The notes beneath the pieces were generated by a model, which was given only the letters and a program-made list of their open reading frames with translations, searched no databases and was not told the DNA's origin. DNA of 64,000 bases. Origin: JAUVKA01 sp964465145. GTDB lineage: Bacteria; Bacteroidota; Bacteroidia; Bacteroidales; UBA12481. The translations under genes and the position numbers were made by a program. Numbering within the stretch: the stretch's first letter is position 1; every line of letters begins with the position of its first letter. The stretch is from positions 1 to 64,000 of the forward strand of contig CAYXJR010000001.1 in assembly GCA_964465145.1 (NCBI GenBank), in the 5' to 3' direction. Shown here in pieces: positions 25,893-35,405 of the stretch.

Positions 25893-26715
25893 AATCCTTG
25901 AAAGAAAAATGATCGTACCGAACCTCCACCTCCTCGTGGTGCATGCTCCGGATGTTGTCGCAGAGATCCAGCCTGGACAATTCGTCATTGTGCATGCAGG
26001 TGAAGGCGCCGAAAGAATACCTCTTTCCGCGGCTGACTGGAACCGGGACAACGGTACCCTCTCCATTGTTTTTATGGAGGTGGGAACTTCCACCGGAAAA
26101 CTTGCCGGTCTCGAACCGGGAGATCAGATTCCCACAGTAGTCGGGCCGCTGGGCAAACCGGTAGAAATTGATAATTTCGGCACCGTGATTTGTATCGGTG
26201 GTTGCTTTGGAATGGGCTCTATCTATCCAGTGGTCAGAGCCTTGAAAGAAAAAGGGAACCAGGTAATCACAATTCTCGAAGGCCGAAGTAAGAATCTGCT
26301 CTATTGGGAGGATAGACTGTCAGCATACAGCGACCGGGTGATCAAACTGACACGTGATGGGAGCTATGGGTATAAGGGCCATATAAAAAAGGGTAATGAT
26401 ATTATAAGGGAACTAGGTTTGGTTCCCAACAGGGTGATTGCCAATGGATGTACTACATTATCCTACATGACTACCCGGGAATATGCGCATTATAATATCC
26501 CTATCATCGTAACCCTGAACACCATCATGATTGATGGTACAGGCATGTGCGGGGTCTGTCGTTGCACTGTGGATGGGAAGATGAAATTTGCCTGTGTGGA
26601 TGGTCCCAATTTCGACGGCCGTTATGTCGATTGGGAAGAATTGGCCAAGCGAAGGAAACAGTATATCAGCGAGGAAGCCTTTCTTGTTCATCATTCAGGA
26701 TGTGGAGGACATTGA
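25885..26715 (+). CDS. NfnA-like ferredoxin-NADP+/NAD+ reductase subunit
   Basis: A 276-residue protein of the ferredoxin:NADP reductase family used by NfnA and sulfide-dehydrogenase-type enzymes. It has an FAD-binding beta-barrel (residues about 1-95), a nucleotide-binding domain (about 100-220, CIGGCFGMGSIYPVVRAL), and a C-terminal [2Fe-2S] loop (GTGMCGVCRCTV and later Cys in FACVDGP). Its ATG overlaps the previous gene by eight bases, and the NfnB-like gene begins one base after its stop. It should bind FAD and pyridine nucleotide and partner that subunit. Confidence 0.93.
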   Translation: MFEILERKMIVPNLHLLVVHAPDVVAEIQPGQFVIVHAGEGAERIPLSAADWNRDNGTLSIVFMEVGTSTGKLAGLEPGDQIPTVVGPLGKPVEIDNFGTVICIGGCFGMGSIYPVVRALKEKGNQVITILEGRSKNLLYWEDRLSAYSDRVIKLTRDGSYGYKGHIKKGNDIIRELGLVPNRVIANGCTTLSYMTTREYAHYNIPIIVTLNTIMIDGTGMCGVCRCTVDGKMKFACVDGPNFDGRYVDWEELAKRRKQYISEEAFLVHHSGCGGH

Positions 26716-26716
26716 C

Positions 26717-28117
26717 ATGGCTGAGAAGAAAAAAATCAATTATGTCCGGATCGACATGCCCAAGCAACCTCCCTATATCAGGCGAAGAAATTTTAAAGAG
26801 GTTGCCCTGGGATACACTGAGGAAATGGCTGTTGAGGAAGCCAGCAGATGTCTGGATTGTAAAAAACCGTTTTGTGTGGAGGGTTGTCCTGTTGAGATCG
26901 ACATTCCTGGCTTTATCAGGCGTATTGCGAGCCGGGATTTCACCGGTGCAATCAAAACCCTGAAAGAAAAAAACTGCCTACCGGCAGTATGCGGACGAGT
27001 TTGTCCCCAGGAAGAGCAGTGTGAAATTAAGTGCATATTGGGTAAAAAAGGTTCACCTGTGGCTATCGGACGCCTCGAACGATTTGCGGCAGAATGGGAA
27101 GCCGCACAACCTCATATGGACTTGCCTGAAATAATGAAGAGTACCGGGAAGAAAGTTCTGGTGATCGGTTCCGGCCCGGCCGGCATCACTGTGGCCGGCG
27201 ACCTGATTTTACTCGGGCATGATGTAACTATGTATGAAGCTCTTCATGTACCTGGAGGAGTGCTGACTTATGGAATCCCGGAATTTCGCCTGCCCGGCAA
27301 AGTGGTTAATCAGGAAATCAACTACTTACAGCAACTCGGTATTAAATTGCGTTGCAATTATGTTGTTGGAAAAACCAAATCGCTTGACAAACTTCTCGAC
27401 GAATACGATACGGCTTTCCTCGGCACCGGTGCCGGACTTCCATGGTTCATGGATATACCCGGTGAAAATCTTAATGGGGTCTATTCTGCCAATGAGTACC
27501 TGACCCGTGTAAACCTGATGAAAGGCTTTCAGTTTCCTAAGGCTTATACACCGGTAATACGACATCGGAAAGTAGCCGTTGTAGGAGGTGGCAATGTAGC
27601 CATGGACTGTGCCCGGACTGCCCTTCGTTTGGGGGCCGAAGAGGTTTATATAGTCTACCGCAGGTCCCAAACTGAATTGCCGGCAAGATTGGAAGAGTTT
27701 GAAAATGCAGAGGAAGAAGGGGTTATTTTTCATTTCTTAACGCTGCCTGAAAAGTTGATCGGCAATGAGAATGGATGGCTTAAGGAAATGGAATGCTGTA
27801 AAATGGAACTGGGTGAACCAGACCAGTCGGGCCGAAGAAGGCCCATCCGTGTAGACCACTCTGAATTCCGGATGGAGATGGATGCCTGCATTGTTGCTAT
27901 TGGGAACAGTCCCAATCCCATCATTCCGGATACAACTCCCGGCTTGGAAATATCCAGGAAGGGCACAATCGTTGTCGATGAAACTACCGGCAAAACATCC
28001 ATCGACCGGGTTTGGGCAGGAGGGGATATCGTAACCGGAGCAGCAACCGTTATTCTGGCAATGGGTGCCGGGCGAACTGCAGCCAAGGCTATGCATAAGT
28101 ATTTAACGGAAATGTGA
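26717..28117 (+). CDS. NfnB/GltD-like FAD-NADPH oxidoreductase subunit
   Basis: A 466-residue protein related to the small subunit of glutamate synthase and to NfnB. The N-terminal region binds two [4Fe-4S] clusters (CLDCKKPFC...GCP and CGRVCPQEEQCEIKC, residues about 45-110). The FAD motif VIGSGPAGITVAGD lies near 148 and the NADPH motif VVGGGNVAMDCARTA near 288, with GGDIVTGAATV near the end. The ATG at 26717 follows a GGAGG site. No glutamate synthase large subunit is nearby and NfnA precedes it, so transhydrogenase or bifurcation is more likely than glutamate synthesis. It ends the cluster. Confidence 0.93.
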   Translation: MAEKKKINYVRIDMPKQPPYIRRRNFKEVALGYTEEMAVEEASRCLDCKKPFCVEGCPVEIDIPGFIRRIASRDFTGAIKTLKEKNCLPAVCGRVCPQEEQCEIKCILGKKGSPVAIGRLERFAAEWEAAQPHMDLPEIMKSTGKKVLVIGSGPAGITVAGDLILLGHDVTMYEALHVPGGVLTYGIPEFRLPGKVVNQEINYLQQLGIKLRCNYVVGKTKSLDKLLDEYDTAFLGTGAGLPWFMDIPGENLNGVYSANEYLTRVNLMKGFQFPKAYTPVIRHRKVAVVGGGNVAMDCARTALRLGAEEVYIVYRRSQTELPARLEEFENAEEEGVIFHFLTLPEKLIGNENGWLKEMECCKMELGEPDQSGRRRPIRVDHSEFRMEMDACIVAIGNSPNPIIPDTTPGLEISRKGTIVVDETTGKTSIDRVWAGGDIVTGAATVILAMGAGRTAAKAMHKYLTEM

Positions 28118-28232
28118 TTTGCCACTTGGGGTTCAACCCGCACACCCGGTTCAATGGGAGGTGTAGGATTATCGGGGAAAGTGATCTCACCCCAATCCGG
28201 TAAGAGGCAGCAATCCTTTATCTTGACATTTT

Positions 28233-28385
28233 ATGAAAAAAACAACCTATTCTATCATCACCTTGGCCACTGTAGCCCTTTTAGTGATCTGTTTCGGATG
28301 TCAAAAAATCTTGTTCTTAAATTATTCAGATAAGATAAACCTGGAGTTTGTCAACGTAGCTGCTGGTACAATACAGCGGAAGTAA
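28233..28385 (+). pseudogene. Orphan N-terminal membrane/lipoprotein fragment
   Basis: A 50-codon ORF begins MKKTTYSIITLATVALL and runs through a hydrophobic segment to VICFGCQK, then stops after 26 more residues. It looks like the membrane or signal start of a longer protein. It may be the original N-terminus of the kinase downstream, separated by the IS21-like end at 28456 (inference). Confidence 0.4.
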
Positions 28386-28455
28386 CACAGTCTACCATGC
28401 TTACCATTTTTAGCGCCTTATTCGTGTGCAAGGCAAGTTAATTTTCTTTGGTAAG

Positions 28456-28506
28456 CTGTGCAGTTTTCAACCGGTGGACCTGTGCAATTTTCACCCGGTA
28501 TTTACA
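28456..28506 (+). repeat. Two IS21-end-like units
   Basis: TGTGCAGTTTTCAACCGGTGG is followed directly by TGTGCAATTTTCACCCGGTA and TTTACA. Tandem units of this form are typical of IS21-family termini in Bacteroidota (from recall). No istA or istB gene is present, so this is a solo relic. Confidence 0.5.
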
Positions 28507-28668
28507 TGCGGGCGAGTAACCCCAGTTTTCAATGAGACAATTATTGTAATAAGGAGGATTGTACGGAGCCATGATTACAGGAGAAGGTGTAAATCCTTCC
28601 CCATTACAGGAAGTACAAACGACTCACCGCGTTCGTAATAGTTCTTTGATGGCAAAGCTAACTTCTAT

Positions 28669-30305
28669 TTGGTAGATGCGATACAATTGGCTGTCAATCC
28701 ATTAGCAGAGCAATTTGTTGTTATGTACAGAAATTCTAAGCCTTGGTTTCCGCCAATTAATTCAGCAGGTCTCAGTAAGTCAGGATCCGGGCGAATTTTC
28801 AACATCACCCTGCTTGAGAAATTGCGAGAAGCTGAACAATATGAATATGTTCAGAATAGGTATCAAAATGCCATCTCGATTTATCAAAACTTGATAGAAT
28901 TAACAAACGAAAAGAATGACCAGGCTCAGTTTTTAAACCATATTGCCCGAAATCAAATCAAAATGAATGATTATACCCGGGCCATCACCAGCTATCAAAA
29001 AATAATATCCGATTATCCTGGAACCATTACAACCTCAGGCATTCCACTCTCTATTTCTGCCGGAATGGAATTGGGTCAATGCTATCAGAAAACAGGAAAT
29101 GAGGATGGTGCCATTCAGGCTGACCTGGATGCTTTCAGGATAGTGCTTACCTCTTGGGGAATTTTGACCATCGACCAATTCAATACCTACGCCATAGCCA
29201 TACAAGAATCTTTTAATACGCTGCTTAAAGCTTTTCCTGAAGATAAATCAGAAAATGAAGAATATAATAAGGAGTTTGAAAGGCTTAATACTGATTATAA
29301 GGATAAAATTGCAAAATGGAAGGTGATCAATATGTTGAAAGATGAGTGCATTCCTGACATGAGCAAAGAATTACAAATCTCAATGGCAGAATTATTTATG
29401 GAGATTCCAATGAATCCACGGATTTAACAAAAACCACCAGCTTTTTTGAAAACAATTTTCCTCCGTGGAGAATAGAACTCATGAATACTCAAGGCAGGGG
29501 AATAATTTTCTCAGCCATTTATAACAGTTTTTATTTCTGGACTATTATCACGCTGATTATCATATTGGTTTTCGGAGTAACCCTGATAGGCAGGACTCTT
29601 TCGCATGAAATAGAGGTGCTGAAAATAAAATCAGAATTTGTCTCCTCTGTGTCTCATGAATTTAAAACCCCCATTACCTCCATTAAAGGATTAATTGAGC
29701 GTCTTATTGAAGGGAAAGTAAATGATCCAGAAAGAATGAAGGAATATTTTTCCGTGATCGCACAGGATGCAGAGAATCTTAGCAGGCTGGTTGGCAATTT
29801 CCTGAATTTCGCAAAGATCGAAGAGGGAAAAGATCAGTATGATTTTATTGATACCGACCTTGGAAAATGGCTGAGAAATACGGTTGCGAATTTCAGAAAA
29901 GAGAGTATCTGGACGGGAATTAATTTTTCCACTCAGATCGCGTCAGATATTCCTTCTTTCCCGATCGATCAAAATCACATGACACTGGCTATTAATAACT
30001 TAATTGATAATGCAGTCAAATATTCAAGCGGAAAGATTGAAGTTAAAATCAAGCTTGAAAAGTGCGAGAACACTATACAGATTAAAATAGAGGATCATGG
30101 TATCGGGATTCCGAAAAAAGAATTGTCGAAAATATTCGAGAAATTCTACCAGGGGGATAATGCTGCTAGTCTTTCGGTCACGGGTACCGGTCTCGGATTG
30201 ACGCTGGTTAAGCGTATCGTTGAAGCTCACGGAGGATTGGTGGAGGTAGAGAGCGAACCCGGAAAGGGAAGCACCTTTATTCTGACATTACCTATACAGA
30301 GTTAA
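28669..30305 (+). pseudogene. Sensor histidine kinase, frameshifted between sensor and kinase
   Basis: Part one (28669-29427, TTG start, frame open a little further upstream) encodes a TPR-like helical sensor (RYQNAISIYQNLIEL, NDYTRAITSYQKIISDYPG). Part two (ATG 29481) encodes a membrane helix (FWTIITLIIILVFG), the H-box VSHEFKTPITS, the N-box NNLIDNAVKYS, the G1 motif DHGIGIPKKE and the G2 motif GTGLGLTLV. The kinase frame stays open upstream to about 29370 and reads GRIIYGDSN...FPPWRIEL, so the two ORFs were one protein and a frameshift lies near 29370-29400. If expressed in two parts, the kinase half keeps its membrane anchor. The response regulator follows 17 bp on. The N-terminus also seems cut. 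Confidence 0.8.
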
Positions 30306-30322
30306 ACCTAAAATATATCACT

Positions 30323-31012
30323 ATGGGCAAAAAAATTCTGATTGTCGAAGATAATGTAGGAATTCAGATGAGCCTCAAAGATGAATTCGAATCCGAGGGA
30401 TACCAGGTGAGTATTGCCATCAATGGGCAGGAGGGGTTGGATAAAGCAAAGGATGAGCATCCCGACCTGATCATTCTGGATATTATGCTTCCCCTGGTGA
30501 ATGGTTATGAAGTATGCCAGAGGCTCAGGAAAGCAGGCGACCACGCCCCGATTATCATGCTGACAGTGAAAGACAAAGAGATCGACAAGATACTGGGTTT
30601 GGAACTCGGCGCAGATGATTACGTCACCAAACCTTTCAGTTTGAGGGAGATGGTATCAAGAGTCAAGACCATTTTTCGCAGGATGGGAGAATATGCAGCT
30701 GGCAGCGACACCGGGCGTATTGGGGAAACCGAGCTCGATTTTAAACGGTATGAAGCAAAAAAGCAAGGACAACTCATCGAATTTACACCCCTGGAGTTTC
30801 AATTACTGCATTATATGGTAAACAATCAGGATCAGGTTCTAACCCGGAACGATATCCTGGAAAAGGTATGGGGGGAAAATAACACCGTGATCTCCCTGCG
30901 TACTATCGACAGTCATATTACCAATATCCGCAAGAAGCTTGAAGACGACCCCTCCAACCCGAAATTCATTTTGAACATTCGTGGTGTAGGTTATAAATTA
31001 ATTAGCACTTAG
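30323..31012 (+). CDS. OmpR/PhoB-family response regulator
   Basis: The 229-residue protein has a receiver domain (about 1-120: acidic pair ED9-10, phospho-acceptor Asp53 in LIILDIMLP, switch residue in MLTVKD and Lys in YVTKPF) and a C-terminal winged helix (about 135-228: LTRNDILEKVWG, recognition helix RTIDSHITNIRKKL, wing RGVGYKLI). It is the partner of the histidine kinase upstream and probably controls nearby genes such as the FISUMP gene that follows. Confidence 0.95.
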   Translation: MGKKILIVEDNVGIQMSLKDEFESEGYQVSIAINGQEGLDKAKDEHPDLIILDIMLPLVNGYEVCQRLRKAGDHAPIIMLTVKDKEIDKILGLELGADDYVTKPFSLREMVSRVKTIFRRMGEYAAGSDTGRIGETELDFKRYEAKKQGQLIEFTPLEFQLLHYMVNNQDQVLTRNDILEKVWGENNTVISLRTIDSHITNIRKKLEDDPSNPKFILNIRGVGYKLIST

Positions 31013-31111
31013 ATCTGATACAAGTGGCAATATTCCACCATATCTCAACACTTCCTGAACCGTTCCCGGAAATGGGTCCGGTAATTTTACACTAAAAAAT
31101 AGGAGGTTGCT

Positions 31112-33838
31112 ATGAAAACAATTAGAAACTCATTAAAACACTCATTTAGAACACTGCTGCTTATTTTAGTATGCCTAATCTTCATCGGCACTGAAATCGT
31201 TTAACAAGATTATCAAAGATTTTCCCGGCAGCAATCTGGTGCCGGTAGCTGAATTGATGATTGGTCAGATTCAGCAACCCACAGCAATGAAGCCCCAAAA
31301 AAGTACTGCTGTAGTATTGGACGATAAATCAATTCTTGACACGGTTACAGGAATCAAGTACACCAAAGTCAATACCTGGGCAGGGCAAAATGACGTTATA
31401 AAAACAGCAGGTTCAATAACAGGTATTTCACCTACAGGTAAATTCTTGCTGGCTGATCATACGGTTGTCCTGTTTGATAATACAAATTTTCTTAAATTGT
31501 TTGACCCGCTTGATTCACCCATAAAAAGCAGATTGTCTCCTGATGGATCCCGGGTTGCATTCATCACAGAAAATGGTATTTCTCAAATTCCGGTTTCTCC
31601 TGAAACAGGAAGACCCACAGGATCGGCTCAAAAGCTTTATACATTTGACCAGCTAATCTACAATTCATATGATCTCAACTGGTCTCTAGACGGGAAAACC
31701 CTTATTTTTTCTTTGGTTGGAGAAGATCAAAAAGCAGGTTTATCGACACTTTCAATTAAGGACGGCATATTGAAAAAGGTATTGAATTCTACTCAATACA
31801 ATTCTTATCATCCTGTCTTTTCGAAGAATGGAATGAATAATCTTTATTTCGTAAACGGAAACGTCATTTTAAAATCAAGTATAACAGGAAAGTCAGTTGT
31901 AATAATCGACTCGTTATACGGATATAAAATTAAGACAGCCATGTCACCAGATGACCAATGGTTGATCTACAATAAAACTACAGATGCACAGTACCTGTTC
32001 CGCTTGGAAGATAAACAAAAGTGCGAATTGTCTGCTCCGGAAGAAGTAGGAGAATTCGTTTCATGGGCAAATGAAGCTAATAAAATCATCTATTATCATT
32101 CTTCGTATGACGATCAATCGTTGTTAAAAGTCATTTCAGTCTATGGCGGACCTTCTCTTGAATATGGGATTCAATACGGGGATTATCCCAAAATCTGGAC
32201 CCCTGATTGTAAATCAATCGTGGCTGTGAAAAGAGAAAACATTAAAGATTTCTTTGGTAAAACAAGCTTGAATATGATCAATTTGTACGACCAGGAAGCA
32301 AAACCAATTGAAGGCATAACTGACTTTAATAACTTTACTATTTCTCCGGATTTCACCAAAATATTAGTCCATCATATTATTAAAGGAAAATTGACTCCTC
32401 TTTATGTATTGCCTTTTTCGTGGAAAAATTGCAGGGTAACTGGTAAAGCCATTTCAATTATTAAAGATTATTCCGGATTCCTTAAGGATGATATGTGGTC
32501 CCCCGATGGGAAAAAAATTGCTGCTGCTTTAAATGGAAACATCTGGATTTATGATGCAGAAGGAGAGGCCAGACAACAACTAACAAAAGGAAATACATTG
32601 GTCTGGTTTTTCAAATGGTCACCAGATGGTAATGCACTAGCAGTCAAATTTCGAAATACTAATCAACTTCAAATTATTAAATCATCTAATGGTGAGGTTC
32701 TTCATACTTTTGATAAAATTGAAAGTTTTGACTGGACACGTGACGGGAAAGAAATCACGATTGCTTTTTCGGACGGTCAAATAAACTCTATTGTTCTTGC
32801 ATCGGGTAAATCCCGAAAAATTGCCAATTGGAAAGAGATAAGTCGTTCCTTCTCCCTAAATGAGTTATCCTAGTCACCTGATGGCAAATGGTTAGGTTAG
32901 GGATTAACGGAGACGGAATTCATCTGATAAATGCTGCCGACGGAAAAGTAACAGAGTTGGATGCAGATGATACAATGGACAAATACGGATTTATTTGGTC
33001 ACCCGACAGTAAATGGGTATCCTATTATACCTACGATCCGAAAAAGGTTAGACCGGAGGGTACATTATGGGAAGCTGACCTGACTGATTTTATGAAAAAA
33101 ATCAAACCGGGGACTGAGAAAGGCTTTGCAGCAGATTTTGATTTCAAAACACTTGCGTTACCGGATGGTGGAATTGTTGCTGATGGTACATTCACCGATA
33201 GCCGTGACGGGCACGTTTATAAATACAAAAAAATAGGGACACAAACCTGGATGGCCGAAAACCTGGCCTACCTGCCTAAAGTTCATCCGGACTCAGATAC
33301 TTCTTCTGTTGATAAACGCTTTTATGTTTATGGATTTAAGGATATGGATGTTAATGTAGCGAAAAACACCGAAAATTATCAAAAATTTGGAGTCCTGTAT
33401 AATTGGCCAGCTGCTGTAAATGGAGCATCTGGAAACAATTCAGTACTCAGCGACAAGCAGGGGGCCTGCCCGGCGGGTTGGCATGTGCCCAGCGATACAG
33501 AATGGATGCTTCTGGAAAAAAATCTGGGGATGAATGAAGCTGATTTAGTAAAAGAAGGTAAACGTTACTCAGGTTATGTATATAAGAAATTGAAATCTCT
33601 CATAGGATGGGACGATGACGATATTTTCATCGGACAAAGTGGATTTAATGCGCTACCGGGCGGTTTAGAGTATCGCGGAGCAAGCGTAGCATTGAATCAA
33701 ACAGTTTACTTTTGGACATCTACACCTTTTGATGATAGAAGAGCAGCATACCGTAATTTTTTCTATGGGACAGGCATTTATCGAACTCTGAAGGCTCCCA
33801 TGGAAATGGGACTTTCTGTCCGCTGCGTGAAAAACTAG
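31112..33838 (+). pseudogene. Beta-propeller plus FISUMP exported protein with three lesions
   Basis: A strong AGGAGG site (31101) precedes ATG 31112 and a hydrophobic signal segment that stops at 31203. The mature part continues in another frame (FNKIIKDFPG). A WD40/PD40-like propeller follows (SPDGSRVAF, WSLDGKTLIF, WSPDGKKIA, WTRDGKEIT). At 32871 a TAG sits where the repeat pattern expects Trp (S-stop-SPDGKW). At 32890-32902 a 5-bp tandem duplication (GTTAG twice) shifts the frame; removing one unit gives KWLGINGDGIHL and continues into the FISUMP domain (WMAENL, GVLYNW, WHVPSDTEW, FNALPGG, LSVRCVK). Without the lesions it would be about 900 residues. Probably linked to the adjacent two-component system. 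Confidence 0.85.
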
Positions 33839-33874
33839 CGGAATTTAGGCTGAGATGTTAAATTTGTAAAGAGG

Positions 33875-33901
33875 AGCGTCTTTACTGACGCTTTCTTTTT
33901 T
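33875..33901 (+). terminator. Rho-independent terminator
   Basis: AGCGTC pairs with GACGCT around TTTACT, followed by TTCTTTTTTTT. It closes the FISUMP gene. Confidence 0.75.
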
Positions 33902-34293
33902 TTGGTTTTGTCGTGTCTGCGAAGCAAAATTTAAAGAAGACAATAGACCTGCTTTGTCAGCTAGCCAAGGAACAGAATGAATTGAACGGAGTTATCTTTA
34001 CTTTAAGAACAACAACGTCCAATAGGTTTTGACTTTAAACACAGAGAAGACAATCCATTCGTAGCCAATATCAGTTTCGTTTGAGTTATCGTGATATCTT
34101 GACTTTGTTGATCACCGGTTTTTCATTTGCATATTGTCGGTGAACACCTCAATACACTTCCCTGATCAAACGGTGGAGCATTTTTCCTTTATGCCAGATT
34201 GGCGACAAAATAGTGTCAGGATTTTGGGATTCAGGTCGAAACACTTTGAGGATTTTTCGGTTAGATAATGTATAAATCTCAGTGATAATACCT
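33902..34293. other. Decayed intergenic region
   Basis: Short coding-like scraps on the plus strand (33913-34029, with KQNLKKTIDLLCQLAKEQNEL; and about 34078-34144, with LSYRDILTLLITGFSFAYC) end in stops and do not join. They look like gene debris, possibly transposase-derived. No intact gene is visible. Confidence 0.35.
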
Positions 34294-34503
34294 TTAAAAA
34301 GACTTATTAAGCTTGGCAATAAGATTACGGGCTCTTTTTACTTGACCCTCAAGACCGATCGGGTCCTGGTTCGGGAACCATTTTTGAAAATCATTCAACC
34401 ACCATTTACCTGAATTAGACTGAAACTGCTCTTCCAATGTCGTTGATGCAGATTTTAACTGTACACAAATCGTTACATAATCCGAATCCAGTGGTATTTT
34501 GTA
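34294..34503 (-). pseudogene. C-terminal gene fragment truncated by repeat R1
   Basis: Minus-strand residues starting IPLDSDYVTICVQLKS and ending RARNLIAKLNKSF have natural composition but no start. The ORF's first 19 residues derive from the R1 fragment at 34504-34540, so the 5' part of the gene has been replaced. Family not recognised. Confidence 0.45.
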
Positions 34504-34540
34504 GAAAAAACGGATATGCTGACCAGTCCCTGCCGTTTTC
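34504..34540 (+). repeat. Dispersed repeat R1, short copy D
   Basis: GAAAAAACGGATATGCTGACC followed by AGTCCCTGCCGTTT matches 6601-6638 of copy A almost exactly. Only this left block of the repeat is present. Confidence 0.65.
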
Positions 34541-34625
34541 AGGTAAAATATCACTTGCTTTCCAAAAGGAAACTCCTACTTTTAGATTTTAGGACCAATG
34601 GAACAAAAATTAGTAGAATTAATCA

Positions 34626-35405
34626 ATGACTTTTAAAGAGAGGTTTAAAAAATTAAGGGCGATACTATTGGGGATCGATCCAGGCGTAATGAGTTTGTAT
34701 TATCATTTTTTTTCCAAGCCTGCATCCCAGTCAATGGCCTATGTACTTGATCAAAAATTGCAATCTATACAACCTTTTTATTTTCTTCAGGTAGGAGGCA
34801 ACGATGGATTTATTAATGATCCTATTTTCAGGTTAGTAAAACGATACCCGTGTAAAGGAATTATTGTTGAGCCCCAGGAAGAGGTGTTTAATGATCGACT
34901 AAAAAAAACCTACCGCTTTGAAAAAAAAGTAATCCTTGAAAACATCGCTATTTCCGACAAAGGTGGCATAAGGAAACTTTACAAACTTTCAATTAGCAAT
35001 TCGCGCTGGGCTACAGGCCTGGCAAGCTTTAAACGATCCAGTCTGATAGATCAAATTGAAGGTGGCTATGTGACCGATAAGGCAAAAAAAGAAGGTATTA
35101 CTCTTCCAGCCAATATAGATGACTGTATCACTTTTGAAGAAGTGAATTGCACAACAATTCAAGACTTACTCATAAAGCACCGATTTAAGACTTTGGATTT
35201 TCTGCAAATTGATACTGAAGGCTATGACTTCGATATAATTAAGACTATTGATTTTTTACGGCTAAAACCCTTAATCATTTCATATGAAAATATGCACCTG
35301 AGCGAACAAGATAAGCTGAGATGTGAGGAATTACTTATTGAAAATGGTTATCAGTTAGAACACATAGGAGGAGATTCCATCGCTTTCAATAAGAATGAAT
35401 CATAA
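34626..35405 (+). CDS. FkbM-family methyltransferase
   Basis: A 259-residue SAM-dependent methyltransferase of the FkbM type. The SAM loop is FLQVGGNDGFIND near residue 55, followed by GIIVEPQEEVF (acidic residue for the ribose) near 80, ENIAISDKGG near 105, and the family motif LDFLQIDTEGYDFDII near 200. FkbM enzymes usually O-methylate sugars in polysaccharides or natural products. No glycan biosynthesis genes adjoin it. Its 3' end overlaps the convergent C10 peptidase gene by 20 bp. Confidence 0.88.
   Translation: MTFKERFKKLRAILLGIDPGVMSLYYHFFSKPASQSMAYVLDQKLQSIQPFYFLQVGGNDGFINDPIFRLVKRYPCKGIIVEPQEEVFNDRLKKTYRFEKKVILENIAISDKGGIRKLYKLSISNSRWATGLASFKRSSLIDQIEGGYVTDKAKKEGITLPANIDDCITFEEVNCTTIQDLLIKHRFKTLDFLQIDTEGYDFDIIKTIDFLRLKPLIISYENMHLSEQDKLRCEELLIENGYQLEHIGGDSIAFNKNES

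Noticed and set aside
26717..28117. Glutamate synthase small subunit (gltD)
   Set aside because: No large subunit is nearby, and NfnA is directly coupled upstream. NfnB-like is preferred.
32871..32900. TAG codons read as Trp (recoding)
   Set aside because: Two TAGs occur at Trp-like positions, but one lies within the 5-bp duplication and other genes use TAG as a normal stop. Mutation is simpler.
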